From an uncultured Bacillota bacterium (lineage in GTDB: Bacteria; Bacillota_I; Bacilli_A; RFN20; CAG-631): a stretch of 64,000 nt of DNA. Location of the stretch: positions 124,001 to 188,000 of the forward strand of contig CABUID010000001.1 of assembly GCA_902491575.1 (NCBI GenBank), given 5' to 3'. Positions 1 through 12,500 of the stretch are shown piece after piece (the stretch's first letter is position 1; every line of letters starts with the position of its first letter). Made by a program: the position numbers and the translations under genes. Below the pieces are notes generated by a model, which ran no database searches, was not told the DNA's origin, and worked only from the letters and a program-made list of their open reading frames with translations.

Positions 1-2055
1 TATTACTCTCTTGGTGGAAGTGAACCTTTAAGCATTACAAAGATAGATAATAATAAATCTTTTGCTAACATTTCTTATAGTAATTCAGGAAATGGTGGCT
101 TTAAAATTGCTGGAAATGCAGTTTATGATTTCTATTATGATTCAAAAAATTTAGCTACTCCATGTTATATTCAAAGAGTTGATGTAATTAATTTACCAAA
201 TACAGAAGCTTCATTTGCAAGTTTATTTGCAGGAGAAGCAAAATCGGATTCTACCGTTTATCCTGCAGGTGTCAATAAAGTAGAATATACTTCAGTTAGC
301 AAAAATGAAAAATATGTTTGGGAATTATATTCAGATAATTCATCTTATGCTCAAGTTACTAATCCAGTAACAGGTAAAGAAAAAGCTATTGTTTATAAGG
401 CTCAAGAAGATAATGTTTACCGAGTTGTTGATAATTATCTAGAAGGATCATCTGAAGGAACTTATGTAACTCGTTCAGACACAACTGCTTTCTCTGGACA
501 ATATGATATTGTTAATGCAGTTAGTCAAAAAAGTTATCAACGTCTTCAATCTGATGTAGATGTAGATGCGAATTTATATTCTCATACTATGGAAAGCTTA
601 GATGCAGAGTTTTATCAAGCATATCGTAATGGTTATGTGGGTAATATTTATAATGATGTAACTGTCGATCATGATGCAAGTGTTATTTCAGAAGAATTAG
701 ATAATGGCGATTTTAAAGTCAGTCTTAATACATGGGTTAGATGGAGTGGTAGTGCATATTATCAAGAATCGACAGGTTATACATCTGCTTATGTAACTTA
801 TGAAATGGATGTTACTTTTACAAAAGCTGGTGCAATTAAAACGGGAACATTTGTAGAAACATTCTATGGGGAAAATTATTATGATTTCTCTTCTAATCAA
901 TTTAAAACAGGTTATGAAAGTGTTGAGCCAAAAAGAGAAGTAAGCTTTACTTACTCTTATGGGGATGCAAAAGCAGGACAACCTGATGTAGATGTTTCGA
1001 AATATTTTACTCAAGAAATTACAAATATTGTTGTTCAAGGTAAAAATTCAACTGAAGCAGATACTTTGGGAATTAGTGAAGATTTAAAAGCTAGTGTTTC
1101 GTCTGCAGCTAATACAAGTCACAATATGACTTTTGTATGTAATCCATCGACAGCATTAGATACATGGCAATATGGTCCAGTAGCTTCTTCAAATACTTCA
1201 GTAATTGCTCCTAAAAGCGTTTCTACACCTTATGATTTTAGAGCAATGGCATCTGGAAGTTCAGAAATTACAATTGGTAATCATACAGTAAACGCTAATT
1301 CTGTAACGGCTAAAAAGTTAGTTTATGTAGATACAGTAGCCTTTATTAAATCTATCTTTATGTATACTTCATATCCTTATCCAAGTTATGATGATACATT
1401 CTTTGCAAATTATGGTTATGTAGAAAGCGGAAAAACTTACGAAATCCAAGTTGCAGGTTCAACGACTTCTGGAAATTATGTTTATAATGGTTTAGGATTA
1501 AAATTTACAAATACAACAAATAATGAAGATTTAATCTCTATCACTTATGATGATGCAACGGGTAAAATATTAATTGATGCATCGAATGCAAAAGTTACTG
1601 AGCAAACAACGGTTCGCTATACTGTTGAATGTCCAGTTCAATTATCTGATTGGCCATCAGCAACATTTACTTATTATGTTTTACCATCAACAGATTATGA
1701 TGATTCCATCGTTGGAACATGGAATAATGAAAATGATAACAGCTATATTCAAATTACAAGTGAAACAAATGGAACAATTTATGTAGCGAATGGTTCAAAT
1801 ACTTTGACTTTTGATTTTACTTATACATATGATTCATCAAGTGGTAAAATTACAGCATCCGTTCCTTATGCAGATAATACTTATTATACATTAAAAATGT
1901 ATATCGATTCTTCAGATGGAGCTTTATGTGTATACTTCTGTTCTGAAAAGATGGGATCAGGTTGGGATGATATTACGCTTACTGAATATTTCGGAGTGAA
2001 TTATGGCGATGAATATGGTGACGATTTCCGTTACGAAGGATTTATAAAAGCGTAA
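1..2055 (+). CDS. Large surface/secreted protein, C-terminal part (5' end outside window)
   Basis: The reading frame is open from base 1 and runs without a break to TAA at 2053-2055, so the first ATG in the window (589) is internal and the gene starts upstream. About 684 residues are visible. They are rich in Asn, Ser, Thr, Tyr and Asp, with no membrane helix and no LPXTG at the end, which is the look of an exported beta-rich protein. The last ~110 residues (from about 1,705) begin with the motif IVGTWNN followed by alternating strands, like small lipocalin-like surface modules. The 2,561-residue peptidase at 6,558-14,243 carries a similar module (IQGIYKG) before its C-terminal helix. I do not recognise the family and assign no activity. 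It is followed by a strong terminator. Confidence 0.75.
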   Translation, partial: YYSLGGSEPLSITKIDNNKSFANISYSNSGNGGFKIAGNAVYDFYYDSKNLATPCYIQRVDVINLPNTEASFASLFAGEAKSDSTVYPAGVNKVEYTSVSKNEKYVWELYSDNSSYAQVTNPVTGKEKAIVYKAQEDNVYRVVDNYLEGSSEGTYVTRSDTTAFSGQYDIVNAVSQKSYQRLQSDVDVDANLYSHTMESLDAEFYQAYRNGYVGNIYNDVTVDHDASVISEELDNGDFKVSLNTWVRWSGSAYYQESTGYTSAYVTYEMDVTFTKAGAIKTGTFVETFYGENYYDFSSNQFKTGYESVEPKREVSFTYSYGDAKAGQPDVDVSKYFTQEITNIVVQGKNSTEADTLGISEDLKASVSSAANTSHNMTFVCNPSTALDTWQYGPVASSNTSVIAPKSVSTPYDFRAMASGSSEITIGNHTVNANSVTAKKLVYVDTVAFIKSIFMYTSYPYPSYDDTFFANYGYVESGKTYEIQVAGSTTSGNYVYNGLGLKFTNTTNNEDLISITYDDATGKILIDASNAKVTEQTTVRYTVECPVQLSDWPSATFTYYVLPSTDYDDSIVGTWNNENDNSYIQITSETNGTIYVANGSNTLTFDFTYTYDSSSGKITASVPYADNTYYTLKMYIDSSDGALCVYFCSEKMGSGWDDITLTEYFGVNYGDEYGDDFRYEGFIKA

Positions 2056-2074
2056 AAAAGTAAATTATAAAAAT

Positions 2075-2115
2075 GGAATGTTTTCTATATTTAATAGAAG
2101 GCATTCCTTTTTTTC
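2075..2115 (+). terminator. Rho-independent terminator after the surface protein
   Basis: GGAATG (2075-2080) pairs with CATTCC (2102-2107), and the inner TTCTAT pairs with ATAGAA. A T-run follows directly. It lies 20 bases after the stop at 2055. Confidence 0.85.
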
Positions 2116-2219
2116 TTCGTATTTTAAATGATTATTTTTATACAAAAAAATGAACTTCTTTATTAAACTTTTTGCTTAACAATTTTAAGTTCATTTCAAT
2201 AATATAAAGTATATATTTT

Positions 2220-2690
2220 TTAAATCTGCTCTAAGGATAATGCCATTACATAAATTTGGCAAGGATTTCCCTTATCCCAAAGAGTCGGAAATACTTCAAA
2301 TTCTTTAAAGCCAAGACTTCTATAAAATTTGTTTGTATGATCATATTCATTATAGTGTCCCATTTGAACGGTTTTTACTTGAATAAAAGAATATCCGTCT
2401 TTAATTGCTTTTTCTTTTGCTGACATAAATAACTGTTTACCTACGCCTTGACGGTGAAATTCCTTTAATACTCCCATAACAGACAGTTCTACTGTATCTT
2501 TTCCAGTTTCTTTAAGACAAAGGAAACCGATTGGCTTTTCATCTTTCACAAAGACAAAGAACTGTTGGTTTATACTATCTTTTATATATTTTTCTCTTGC
2601 TTTTGAAATCCCAAACCACTCAGGTAAAGCCTCTAATATTTGGCGAGAAATCATTTCTTTTTCATTAGCGTTTTTAACTTGTATAACCAT
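2220..2690 (-). CDS. GNAT family N-acetyltransferase
   Basis: 156 residues with the GNAT fold: an N-terminal alpha/beta part, the acetyl-CoA loop around RQGVGKQLF (about residues 81-89), and the late motif NKFYRSLGFKEFEV (about 120-133). The acyl acceptor cannot be deduced; the neighbouring GNAT genes at 2,828 and 29,874 belong to other subgroups. The start follows GGAGAAAAG with about 6 bases of spacing. The gene appears monocistronic. Confidence 0.85.
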   Translation of the reverse strand: MVIQVKNANEKEMISRQILEALPEWFGISKAREKYIKDSINQQFFVFVKDEKPIGFLCLKETGKDTVELSVMGVLKEFHRQGVGKQLFMSAKEKAIKDGYSFIQVKTVQMGHYNEYDHTNKFYRSLGFKEFEVFPTLWDKGNPCQIYVMALSLEQI

Positions 2691-2827
2691 CTTGCACTTT
2701 TCTCCATTAAATAGGAAAGAAATACTTTCCTAAAAATTAATCTTTCTAATTAACGACTATAAAAGTAATTTTTATTGAATAAGGATACTCCATTTTTAGA
2801 AAACTGAAATGTTTCTGCTTTAATCCA

Positions 2828-3352
2828 TTATTTAGCATTGCAAAAATCAGATGGTTTAAGTTCGTAATCGACCGATGTCTGCAATTCTCCCAATTGATTT
2901 TTCCATGAATCTTTATTTATTGCCGTTTTTTTGAATCCTAATAACTCATAGACATGTTGCGCCCTTGTATTCTTTATATTGGTATTTAAAAAAATAAGTT
3001 CATAACCCATACTAAATAGTTTTTCAATAAGCATACTTAATAAAACTCGTCCTAAACCTTTTCCTTGAAAATCTGGATTGCAAATTTTGATTCCTATTTC
3101 AACCTTTTTGCCCTCATAAACATAGAAACTCATTTCACCGATTGATGTTCCTTTATATTCAATAACAAGTCTTCTTTTTGTGTTATCACTATCAGTAGCA
3201 ATTTGTTCTTTAATCTTTTTGGCTGTTGTTTTAAGTCCATTAGGAAATCCTGCATGAGCCATGACATTACCGTCATTCCACCAAGTTGCAAGTTGTAAGC
3301 AATCTTTTTCTTCTGCGTTTCTAATACATAAATCATTATAGATTAATTTCAT
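2828..3352 (-). CDS. GNAT family N-acetyltransferase
   Basis: About 174 residues from the start chosen here (MKLIYND). A longer frame opens at 3,376, but a TATAAT box lies only about 5 bases before that ATG, so transcription should begin near it and the first ATG would have no leader. The second ATG (3,352) is preceded by GGTGG at a usable distance. The protein has the acetyl-CoA binding segment FQGKGLGRVLL and the C-terminal RAQHVYELLGFKKT, typical of small-substrate or ribosomal-protein N-acetyltransferases of the RimJ/RimL type. The substrate is unknown. The similar opening IRNAEEKD is also seen in the GNAT at 29,874. Confidence 0.8.
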   Translation of the reverse strand: MKLIYNDLCIRNAEEKDCLQLATWWNDGNVMAHAGFPNGLKTTAKKIKEQIATDSDNTKRRLVIEYKGTSIGEMSFYVYEGKKVEIGIKICNPDFQGKGLGRVLLSMLIEKLFSMGYELIFLNTNIKNTRAQHVYELLGFKKTAINKDSWKNQLGELQTSVDYELKPSDFCNAK

Positions 3353-3376
3353 TTCATTTTTCCACCATTTTGCCAT

Positions 3377-3702
3377 CTAGATTATACCACTCATATAAGA
3401 AAATTTCTATCCTAATCCTATTTTCCATATCATTACTATCCAACCATTAATCAAATGGACAAACTTCAATCATCATTGAAAAATTCGTTTATTCCTACCT
3501 ATGCAACAAATAAGAAAGCGAAAGCCTTCACTGCTTCCGCCTTCACATATGTGGTTTTTCATTCTATTCATTCTTATCGCCACAAAAAACTTAGGACCAT
3601 TTGAACACTAAAACGACACAAATCCATGTTGTTTATAGTTTCTTTACAAAGAAAAAATTTAAACAGAAAAGTTTTTCATAGTTAAAAAACAAAATTTAAA
3701 TA
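3377..3702. other. 326-base gap without a recognisable gene
   Basis: A/T-rich spacer between the GNAT gene and the peptidase operon. It contains the probable promoter of the GNAT gene (TATAAT read on the minus strand, about 3,382-3,387) and an imperfect inverted repeat near 3,515-3,535. No convincing ORF with a ribosome binding site was seen. Confidence 0.5.
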
Positions 3703-5073
3703 CTATTTTTTATAGATAGATAAAGTAATCCAGTCATTTTGTATTTCTGTTACTTTAAGGGTATAAGACAAATAAGAACCATTACTATACTTTACATTAT
3801 TTAAAGATTCATTTTCAAAAAATAACGTTTCATCGGATATTTTAGTTGTACTACTAATGTAAGTCGCACCTTCAGAAGAAGTGATTTGAGATATTAATTT
3901 AGCATTTGTATCGGTATTATTATACTTCAAAGTACCATTTTTTTTAGTATCTGCGATAACATGCAATATACGTAGACCACTTTTTTTAAATATTTTATCA
4001 TATTCTTGTAATTTTGTAGGAGTGTAATACTCAAGTATAAAATATTCCTGCAAAAATCCTAAATCATTATCAAATTGATTCGATAAAATAATGAAATCTC
4101 CGTTTTGTTGAAATGAAGATAGATTTAAAGTAATCGATTCTTTAGGTTGAACCAAAATGCCTTTATTCCATCCAAGTAAAGCTTTTGTAAAAGCATTATG
4201 ATCTCCAATCGTTCCATCCATCATATCTCCACCAGCTAATCCACCTGAATTAGAGCCAACACTAGTATTATAATCATAATAATCATCAATGCCAAACATA
4301 TGTGCCATTTCATGAATATAGGTATGTGTATTACATATTTCATTATTTTGATTCAAAAAATCATAGCCAGCAAATACATAACTTTTAATTTTCTTTTGAT
4401 CAAATAAAATTTGTTCATTATCAAAATAATAAGTAAAAGCCCACCATAAATTTGTTTGATAAGAAAAATCGACTGGATGATCGTAAATTAAATAAACCCC
4501 ATCAATATATCCATCGTTATCACTATCAAAATCAGAATAATCATAACGATAATCAAAAAAATCTAAAGCTTCTGTTATTATTTCTTCAACTGCATAAATA
4601 TAATTATAATTTGAATAATTTGTTTCATAATAAATGGATGGTTTTGAAGGTGTAAATACATCGGTAAGTGTAAAAGATAAATGACAATTTCCATAACTTG
4701 ATAAATCATAATATTCAGATACACTATACCATTCAAGATTATTACTACTACCATTAAACGCTGTTTCTATTTTCTGCTCATCGAATTTAGAAGAAGTTAT
4801 ATCTGAAAAATGAATGGGAATAAGTAATAAATTAACTTCTCCGGTAGAAGGAGTTAAACCACTATTTTGATTTAGTTTATTTAGATCAACTTTATTTTCT
4901 ATAAATGTAATTTCTGGATTCTCGTCTATTATGGATGAAGAAAAAATTTCACTATTTTCAATAAAAGAAGAAGTACTACTATCTTCGTCAATAGTAGTAC
5001 TTTCCTTTTTGTTTGTGCAACAACTTGTCATCAATAAACATGAAATTAGAAAAGTTAAATGCTTTATTTTCAT
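3703..5073 (-). CDS. M6-like zinc metallopeptidase lipoprotein
   Basis: 456 residues. A signal peptide ends in a lipobox (LLMTSC, Cys18), followed by a Ser/Thr/Glu linker, so the protein should be lipid-anchored outside the cell. Residues 183-191 (DSDNDGYID) look like the calcium-binding loop typical of the M6 (immune inhibitor A-like) family, and HEMAHMFGIDD at 254-264 is the HExxH zincin motif with the following Gly-x-x-Asp. The C-terminal half is beta-rich. It is the last gene of a three-gene operon: its ATG overlaps the stop of the preceding gene by 4 bases (ATGA). Expected to be an exported endopeptidase; the substrate is unknown. Confidence 0.85.
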   Translation of the reverse strand: MKIKHLTFLISCLLMTSCCTNKKESTTIDEDSSTSSFIENSEIFSSSIIDENPEITFIENKVDLNKLNQNSGLTPSTGEVNLLLIPIHFSDITSSKFDEQKIETAFNGSSNNLEWYSVSEYYDLSSYGNCHLSFTLTDVFTPSKPSIYYETNYSNYNYIYAVEEIITEALDFFDYRYDYSDFDSDNDGYIDGVYLIYDHPVDFSYQTNLWWAFTYYFDNEQILFDQKKIKSYVFAGYDFLNQNNEICNTHTYIHEMAHMFGIDDYYDYNTSVGSNSGGLAGGDMMDGTIGDHNAFTKALLGWNKGILVQPKESITLNLSSFQQNGDFIILSNQFDNDLGFLQEYFILEYYTPTKLQEYDKIFKKSGLRILHVIADTKKNGTLKYNNTDTNAKLISQITSSEGATYISSTTKISDETLFFENESLNNVKYSNGSYLSYTLKVTEIQNDWITLSIYKK

Positions 5074-6557
5074 GATAATGATACACCATCTGGATAGGAA
5101 ATAGAAGTTGTGCCGATATCTGTAAAGGTATAAGTCTTAACAAATGAATAATAACTTCCATTTTCAGCAGCCATAAAGATACTTGTTACAATTTTATCTA
5201 AAACTAAATTACCAGTATTATCTTCTTTTAGGTAAATTCTTAATCCACCATAATAGTTTTCATAGAAGAATAAACTAGAACAATATTTTTCTTCTGTTGC
5301 CATATCTTTAGCTGTAATATAGCCTTTTTCTTCATCGTAAATAAAGTCTTCAGGATTTAAACCGTATAATAAAACTCTATCTAAATAAATTTGACTTACA
5401 TAAGACTCATATTCATCCATACCATAAGTTAAAGTGGTAAAAATGCCATCAAAGTCTTCATCCATAAAGCAAACTGGATAATTTGAAGAACTTCCAGAAA
5501 GCAAATAGAAATAGTGAGTAAGTAAAGAAGATTGAGAATCGGCATAAGAATATTCATAATTGCCATTTTCAGCGAGTAGTTTAAAATCAATATATGTAGA
5601 GTCTAATACCATATCGTTTGAAACAACATTCCAGCGAATATCTGCTGTATAATTCATATTTTGTTCATTTGTAAATAAAGTCAAAGCATCTGCTTGTTGA
5701 GTTGTTAAAGCAACACCAGTATATTCTTCTTTATCTTTTAAATATGGTTGATAAGGATTTGTAAACTTTTCAACATTATCAGGTACTTTTACTGCTCCTT
5801 GAGCAAAACCATGATCAGTAAGTGTGACGGTGTAATAATAAGTTACCTCTTGATAGATAGAAATAGCTTCAACTTTACTAATGTATCCATCTTCCCAAGA
5901 AATTTCAACTTTATGCCAATATTCATTAGGATTATCACCAAAAATTTGTCTACCTATTTTATCTTTTGTTAGATTATCAACAGGAATACAAACTTGATTA
6001 TTTAAATCAAAAAGCATGTCATCTTCCCATTCAATAGCTTGAAGCTCAAAATAATCAATCAAGGAAACATAATTAAAATAATATTCGTTTTCTACATCAA
6101 GATATTTGTATAAATTGTTTCCATAATCTAAATAATAAATCATTTGATCACTATTTTCATCATAAATAAAATAGTCAGTATAATTCGAACCATCGCTATC
6201 TGAATAGGAAAGTAAAAGATTAATTCCATCAAACATATAATCTGTTTCCCAACCACCTAAGTAGTTTCTGTTTGAAATAGCATCACAACGATAGTTTGCA
6301 GAAAAATCGTAATCTTCAGAACTATTGTAAGTATGAAATAAAGCACTCACATCATCTATAGAAACATAATTCGTTTCATCATCACTAGAAGAACTATTTT
6401 CTAATGATGATGAGTTTAACGAACTTGAAGATGAATCTGAAATCCGTTCGGAAGAAGAAGTATCTCCTGTAGAAGAAACAGAAGAAGAATTATTTTTCTC
6501 ACAACCAGTCATAAGAATACTAATCATTAGTAAAGAATAAATTGCTTTTTTATTCAT
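5070..6557 (-). CDS. Lipoprotein of unknown function
   Basis: 495 residues beginning with a signal peptide and lipobox (SILMTGC, Cys19), then a Ser-rich linker and a Tyr/Asp/Asn-rich exported body that looks like two related halves of about 200 residues each. I recognise no enzyme motif. The start codon follows directly on the stop of the peptidase gene (TAAATG), and its Shine-Dalgarno GGAGG is formed by the last codons of that gene (Glu-Gly-Gly), so translation is probably coupled. The operon context suggests a substrate-binding or accessory role for the two flanking exported peptidases. That is inference from position only. Confidence 0.8.
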   Translation of the reverse strand: MNKKAIYSLLMISILMTGCEKNNSSSVSSTGDTSSSERISDSSSSSLNSSSLENSSSSDDETNYVSIDDVSALFHTYNSSEDYDFSANYRCDAISNRNYLGGWETDYMFDGINLLLSYSDSDGSNYTDYFIYDENSDQMIYYLDYGNNLYKYLDVENEYYFNYVSLIDYFELQAIEWEDDMLFDLNNQVCIPVDNLTKDKIGRQIFGDNPNEYWHKVEISWEDGYISKVEAISIYQEVTYYYTVTLTDHGFAQGAVKVPDNVEKFTNPYQPYLKDKEEYTGVALTTQQADALTLFTNEQNMNYTADIRWNVVSNDMVLDSTYIDFKLLAENGNYEYSYADSQSSLLTHYFYLLSGSSSNYPVCFMDEDFDGIFTTLTYGMDEYESYVSQIYLDRVLLYGLNPEDFIYDEEKGYITAKDMATEEKYCSSLFFYENYYGGLRIYLKEDNTGNLVLDKIVTSIFMAAENGSYYSFVKTYTFTDIGTTSISYPDGVSLS

Positions 6558-9500
6558 TTAATGGCCTCCTTCTTTTGTATTTTCTTTTTTCTTTTTATTT
6601 GTAAAGAAGATAACTAAAACAATACCAGCTATTAATAGTAATGCACCACCAAACCCTAATAAATAATATAATACATTATTTGATTTAGGTTGAGTAGGTT
6701 CTTCAGGTTGGATAGGTTCGACATTTTCATTGTCTTTTGTAAGTTGAATAGAAGAAACATAATAATTGAAAGTTACACTACCATCTTCATTAATCGTAAA
6801 TGTAAATTCATCATTATCATTTGTAATGATTTTTAATACATCGTTTTCTAGATGTCTGATTTTATCAAAGGTTAATGATTTATCTTGACTATCATAATTT
6901 TTATTGTCAACTACTAATTTACCACTACCATTAGCATAGATTGTAAATTCAAAAGTTGTTTCTTCATCATCCACACCTTTATAAATGCCTTGAATTTGAC
7001 TAATTTCCTCACTTGTTAAAGGTGGCATATCAATATCCATAACTTTTTCATATAAATCTAATAAATGTTTTACTTGTTCAGTATCTAATAAAGCTTTTTG
7101 CTCTTCATCAATAATCATTTTATAAAGATTATAAGCTTCCATGATTTCTTCTTTATTATCATTTGTGACTTCTTGAATAGTAGTCAAATTATTTAAGGCA
7201 TCAATAGCCATTTTCGTATTATCATCGGCAACAGTAGCGTTGGTAATTCGATTTGCAAAATAATTTCTATAAATCCAGGAATCATAACCATTACCATTAG
7301 AAGGATAATACATTGTTAAATCATCCACAAAACCAACGTAATCATAGAAATTTGCATAATAATATGGATAATAATAGAAATACATATTGTAAACTTTACC
7401 ATGATTAATATGGTATAAATTATCTAATGTTTCGGTTAAAGCAGAACTTTGAAGATTTCCTATATAATTTTGAAGAGAACTATTATATACACCTTCAAGA
7501 ATAGGAGCGTTATAGGAAGAAAAATGATAAGTCTTAATGGTTTCACATCCAGCAAAGGCACAATCACCAATTCTTTGTAATGAAGATGGGAAATATATTT
7601 CATTTAAACTGATGGTACTTGTTGTATAGAAACTATAAGCATCAATTCTTGTAGTACCTTCTAAAATTGTGTAACTTGTTTTATCTGAGCCTACAGGATA
7701 AGATTGTAATTGAAGGTTTCCATTTTCTAAGTATACATATAATACACCATCATCAATTAACCAAACAGGTTGATTGTTTTCATTATACTTTACATAATTG
7801 ATTTCATCATTATGTGTGAAGTTACTTAAGAATCGAATGGATGAGAAGGAACCATAATGAATAGTAGAAAGGGTCTCTGGTAAGTCTACTTTACTAGCAT
7901 TTGTTTCTGCAAAGGCACATTCACCTACTTCTACTAAACTTGGAATACTTAAAGTACGGATAGGCGTTGCATAGAAAGCAAAATTACCAATCTTTGTTGC
8001 TTTGTCTAAACTTAAAGCGTTTAATTTTGTACCAAAGAAAGCATAATCGCTAACTGTTTCAACATTGCTTAAGTCAACAGTAACTAAACTAGTATTTCCA
8101 TAGAAAGCTTCTTCACCAATTTGAAGAATATTCGATAAATTGATACTACTTAACAAACTAGTATTTTGAGAATTTAAGTTCATGTAGAAACATTCACTTG
8201 GAATAACTGTTAAAGGCGCTTTTTCTAAATGATTTACTTCTGCAAGATTGTAACATTGTGCAAAAGCACCTTGACCTAAATTTTCAATAGAATTTAAATC
8301 AATGCTTGTTAAGGATACACAATTTTCAAACGCATAATTACCAATTTCAGTAACATGACTTAAGTCAATAGTAGATAAATTTGTAGCATTTTGGAATGCT
8401 CGATTATCAATCGTGATTAATTGTGGTGCATTGACTGTAGTTAAAGCAGTAGTATTTGCAAAAGCATTTCTAGAGATAGTGGTTACGTTATTAAAAGTAA
8501 TTGTATTTAACGCTGTAGCATTTTGGAATGCATTTTGTGGAATAACTTGTAATTCATCAAAGTTAACAGAAGTTAAGTTATTAGCGTTGTGAAAAGCACC
8601 AATACCCATTTCTGTAACATTATCAGCATGAACAACTTTAATATTGGAATCTGCAAAAGCAAATTCTTTGATTGTACCACCCAAAATAGTAGCTGTACTA
8701 TCATTTGTAAAAGAGTGGTAGAAAGCATATTCACCAATTTCAGTATTATCACCAATCTGGATAGAAGATAACTGGTCACAATAAGCGAAAGCTCCATATC
8801 CTATAATTGCATTATCACCAATTGTAACATCTTGTAAGCCTGAATATGCAAACATATAATTATGAATTACAGAAAGGGAAGATAATCCATGAACTGTTTC
8901 AAGATTTTCACAACCATAGAACAAATATTCACCTAAATCACAATTAGAAAGATGAGTTAAATCGATACTTTCTAAAGAACTATTTGCGAAAGCAAAATCA
9001 TGAATAGAGGTAATTTGTGCTGGTAAAGTTAAAGAAGTAGTAACTTTATTTCCTGCGACAGCTCCAACACCGATAGTTGTTACTGAAGAAGGAATGGTTA
9101 GAACGGTATTAGATGGAACGAGTACAAGAGTATCTTTTTCTTTATTTAATAAAAGATTATTTTCTAGTTCATAATAAGAACTTACACCATCAAGAGTGAT
9201 GGTTTCAAATTGACTTGTAGATACAAATGGTGCTCCTTCAAAATACAATTGAGTGTTTTCCTTTAAGACTAATTCTTGTATAGAACTTCCTTTAAATGCT
9301 TCATCCATGATAGTTACTTCACAGGAAGGAAGATTTAAAGAAGTAATAGCACTATTTTCAAAGGCATTATAACCAATTTGTAAAGATTGACTATCGTTTG
9401 CAAAGTGAATCGTATTTAAATTCAAACAACCTTTGAAAGCTTCAGAATTGATCATGACATTTGGATTTGTAAAAGTGATTTCTGAAATTGATTGACAATT

Positions 9501-12500
9501 TTCAAAAGCATTGCGAGGAATAACTTTATGTGGAATAGTTATCCTTTCGATTGCCGAGTTAGCAAACATATTTACATTCAATGGATTTTCAGGATATAAA
9601 GTAACTTCTTTTAGATTTGTACAATTAGCAAAAGTATTTGCGCCCGCCATACGTAGACGAATTAAATCAATTTTTGCAAGATTTGTACTAGCAAAAGCAT
9701 TACTTCCCACCGTAACAACATTGGATAGATCATGACCACTTTCTTCATTAAGAGCGTTAACATTTGTTAAGGAAGTACAATTATTAAAGGCATTATTTTC
9801 AATTTTAACGACACGATTTAAATTGATTGTTTTTAAAGAAGTACAATTTTCAAATGCGCTAACATAAATATCTTTCACAGTAGAAGACAATTGAACTTCT
9901 TCTAAGAATTTTAAATCACTAAAAGCATTCTTTTGAATAATTTTAACTCCTTCAGGAACAATGACTTTGGTAATAGGAGTAGAAGTATTATCTCCAATTG
10001 ACTGACGAATTGCATAACCATCAGCATCGATTCCATTATAAAGATAATGTGAGAAAGCATATTCACCAATATATTCAATTCCAAGATCATCTGGAATTTC
10101 GACTACACCGCCTGGTCCTTTATAATATTGTAATACAATACCAGAATGAATAAATGGTGATTTTACAGATACGTTAGTTGAAGTTGAAAAGACGGTTTCT
10201 TTTCCATCAATGTAAATAGTTGCTTTAATACGAACAGCACTCACAGTTTCTTTTAAAGCCGTTACCACACCTTCATCATCAACGCTTACATAATTAGAGT
10301 TAGAAGATGTCCAGTAAATTTCGACGTTGGAATCATCATAATACCATGGATCAATATTTACTCTTAATTTGAAACTTTCTGTTGGATAAATTTCAAATGA
10401 ATTGGAGTTTGGCATATATGAATATGTTGGATTGTTGGCATCTTCACTTACTCTAGCAAGTTGAGAATACTCAAAGTCATCTTCAAAAGTAAATAAAGTT
10501 GTATAACCACTAAAGTTTACTTTTGTAATATAGAAATTATTTGAAGAATCATTGTCATAAACTTTAACTTTTACTTTGACGCTTATACCATAAGATGGTG
10601 AAGTACCAGTAAGAATAGCAATACCTTGTTTTAAACCGATTACTTGAGCATCATCGACAATAGCAATTTCATTGTTAGAAGTAGTCCAATTTAAACCTTG
10701 TAACATGGCATTTTCAAAATTAACATATTGGTTTAAATCCACAATATCATTTTTTTGAACTTCGATGGTTGATTCGTTAAACTTTAAATCTTCATAATCA
10801 CAGCCACCTAAAGAAACAAGGAAGATGTTGGAATTTAAAGCATAATCATCAATCATAAAGAATATTGTATCCGAATAATCGGAATTCTTTAAATCTGCAA
10901 AGTAATCCGTAATTTCGATTTTCACAGTTGTCGTTTCATTCGCATTTTGTTGATATACAGGGATTGGACGATCCGTTAAAGAAATTAAGGTTTGATTAAT
11001 AATTGTACAAGGACGAATCGCTTGAACATAACGGTTATCCGATACATCAAGTTCTAGATAATAACGATTTTTCTTTTCTGTTTTATCCCATTCTGTAATA
11101 TATCGTACATCTTCAAGTGTTGGTGTTTCATAATCAACATAGAATGAAAATTCGAAAGTATTATTGGATACATTTGCACCATTTTCATAATCAAGTTCTG
11201 CAGTCATACTTACAATAAATTTTGTATTATTTGCAAATATTTCTCCAGTTTCTTTATTAAACATATCAAAACTATAATCATCATTATATGGGATGATTCC
11301 ACCACCAGAACTATAAAAAGTTGCCTTACGGTTATTATAAGTTATTTTTTCATAAACGATATTACCATTTGCAGCATCTTTAATTGTCATGGTTAATTTT
11401 TTAGCTCCACGAAGCATGCCAAGATAAACAGTGTATAATTGATAAATACTATTTTCTGAATCAATTGAAATAGCAGCTTTATCTTCTGTTGCGGCAATTT
11501 GATCTTGACCATCTGGGATTTCATATAAATATCCTCCAAGAGGAATCATATAATATTCACCATATTTTCCATAAGGAGTAGAAGCATACATATCTGCTTT
11601 TGTTTTGTCTTTTTCACTGATAGAACCATTTGCTCTATCTGCATCCACTTCATAGTAAGTTTTATCAAACATTGGTGCTTTTAACCAATCACCATAGAAA
11701 GCTAAGAAAGGAACAGAAAGATCAACTTGTTTTGACTCAACGGCTTTTAAAGAAATATAACCTTCTACATACATGCCGTTAATAAAGTTTTCTTCAAGGT
11801 AGTTTCTATCAGCACTTGATAATGTTAATGTGACCGTAATGGTAGAATCAACACCCGCTGGAACAGTAACTTTACTACCATCTAAAGTAAGATTGTTTCC
11901 AACTTTAACAGACATTGCAGGATTTAGCATATAAGCAGTTTCTGCTACTGTTTTAACTTGATTATCATCTGAAGAAACGGTTTCAGTAAGTGTGTAATTG
12001 CCTATATCGTAAGTAACAGGGTTATCTGAAATATTACGTATATTGAATGAGCATTCATAAACACCTGTCTTATCTTTATCATCGCCAAGTTCTAATTTTG
12101 TTTTATCAATACCTTGAACATAAAGATAAGCATCGGTAGATACAGAGTTTAATAAGGAAGCTAATCCTGCACCTTGTTTTCTTGGAGAGTAAGGATTGCC
12201 TACTTCATTTAAACAAATGGTTGCAGTAGACATTAAAAGACGATTTACCATTTGAGTGACTTCTTTTGGTGATAATTCAGGCCAAGTTTCTTTTACATAA
12301 TCACGAATTACTAAAACAATACCACAAGTATTTGGTGTTGCCATAGAAGTACCTGACATGGAATCATAATCTCCACCTAAAATAGAAGAATAAATATTAC
12401 CACCATGAGCTGTAATTTCTGGTTTTAAAGTTAAATCGGCTAAAGGACCCCAGGATGAAAAATCAGACATAAAAGGTCCTGCTTTATAAGATTCCTTGAA

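Noticed and set aside
697..1038. 113-codon ORF on the minus strand inside the surface protein
   Set aside because: Antisense to a continuous coding frame, no ribosome binding site, and a Cys/Phe/Ile-rich composition typical of A/T-rich shadows.
3500..3545. Terminator near the peptidase operon
   Set aside because: The inverted repeat is imperfect and lacks a T-run on either strand.
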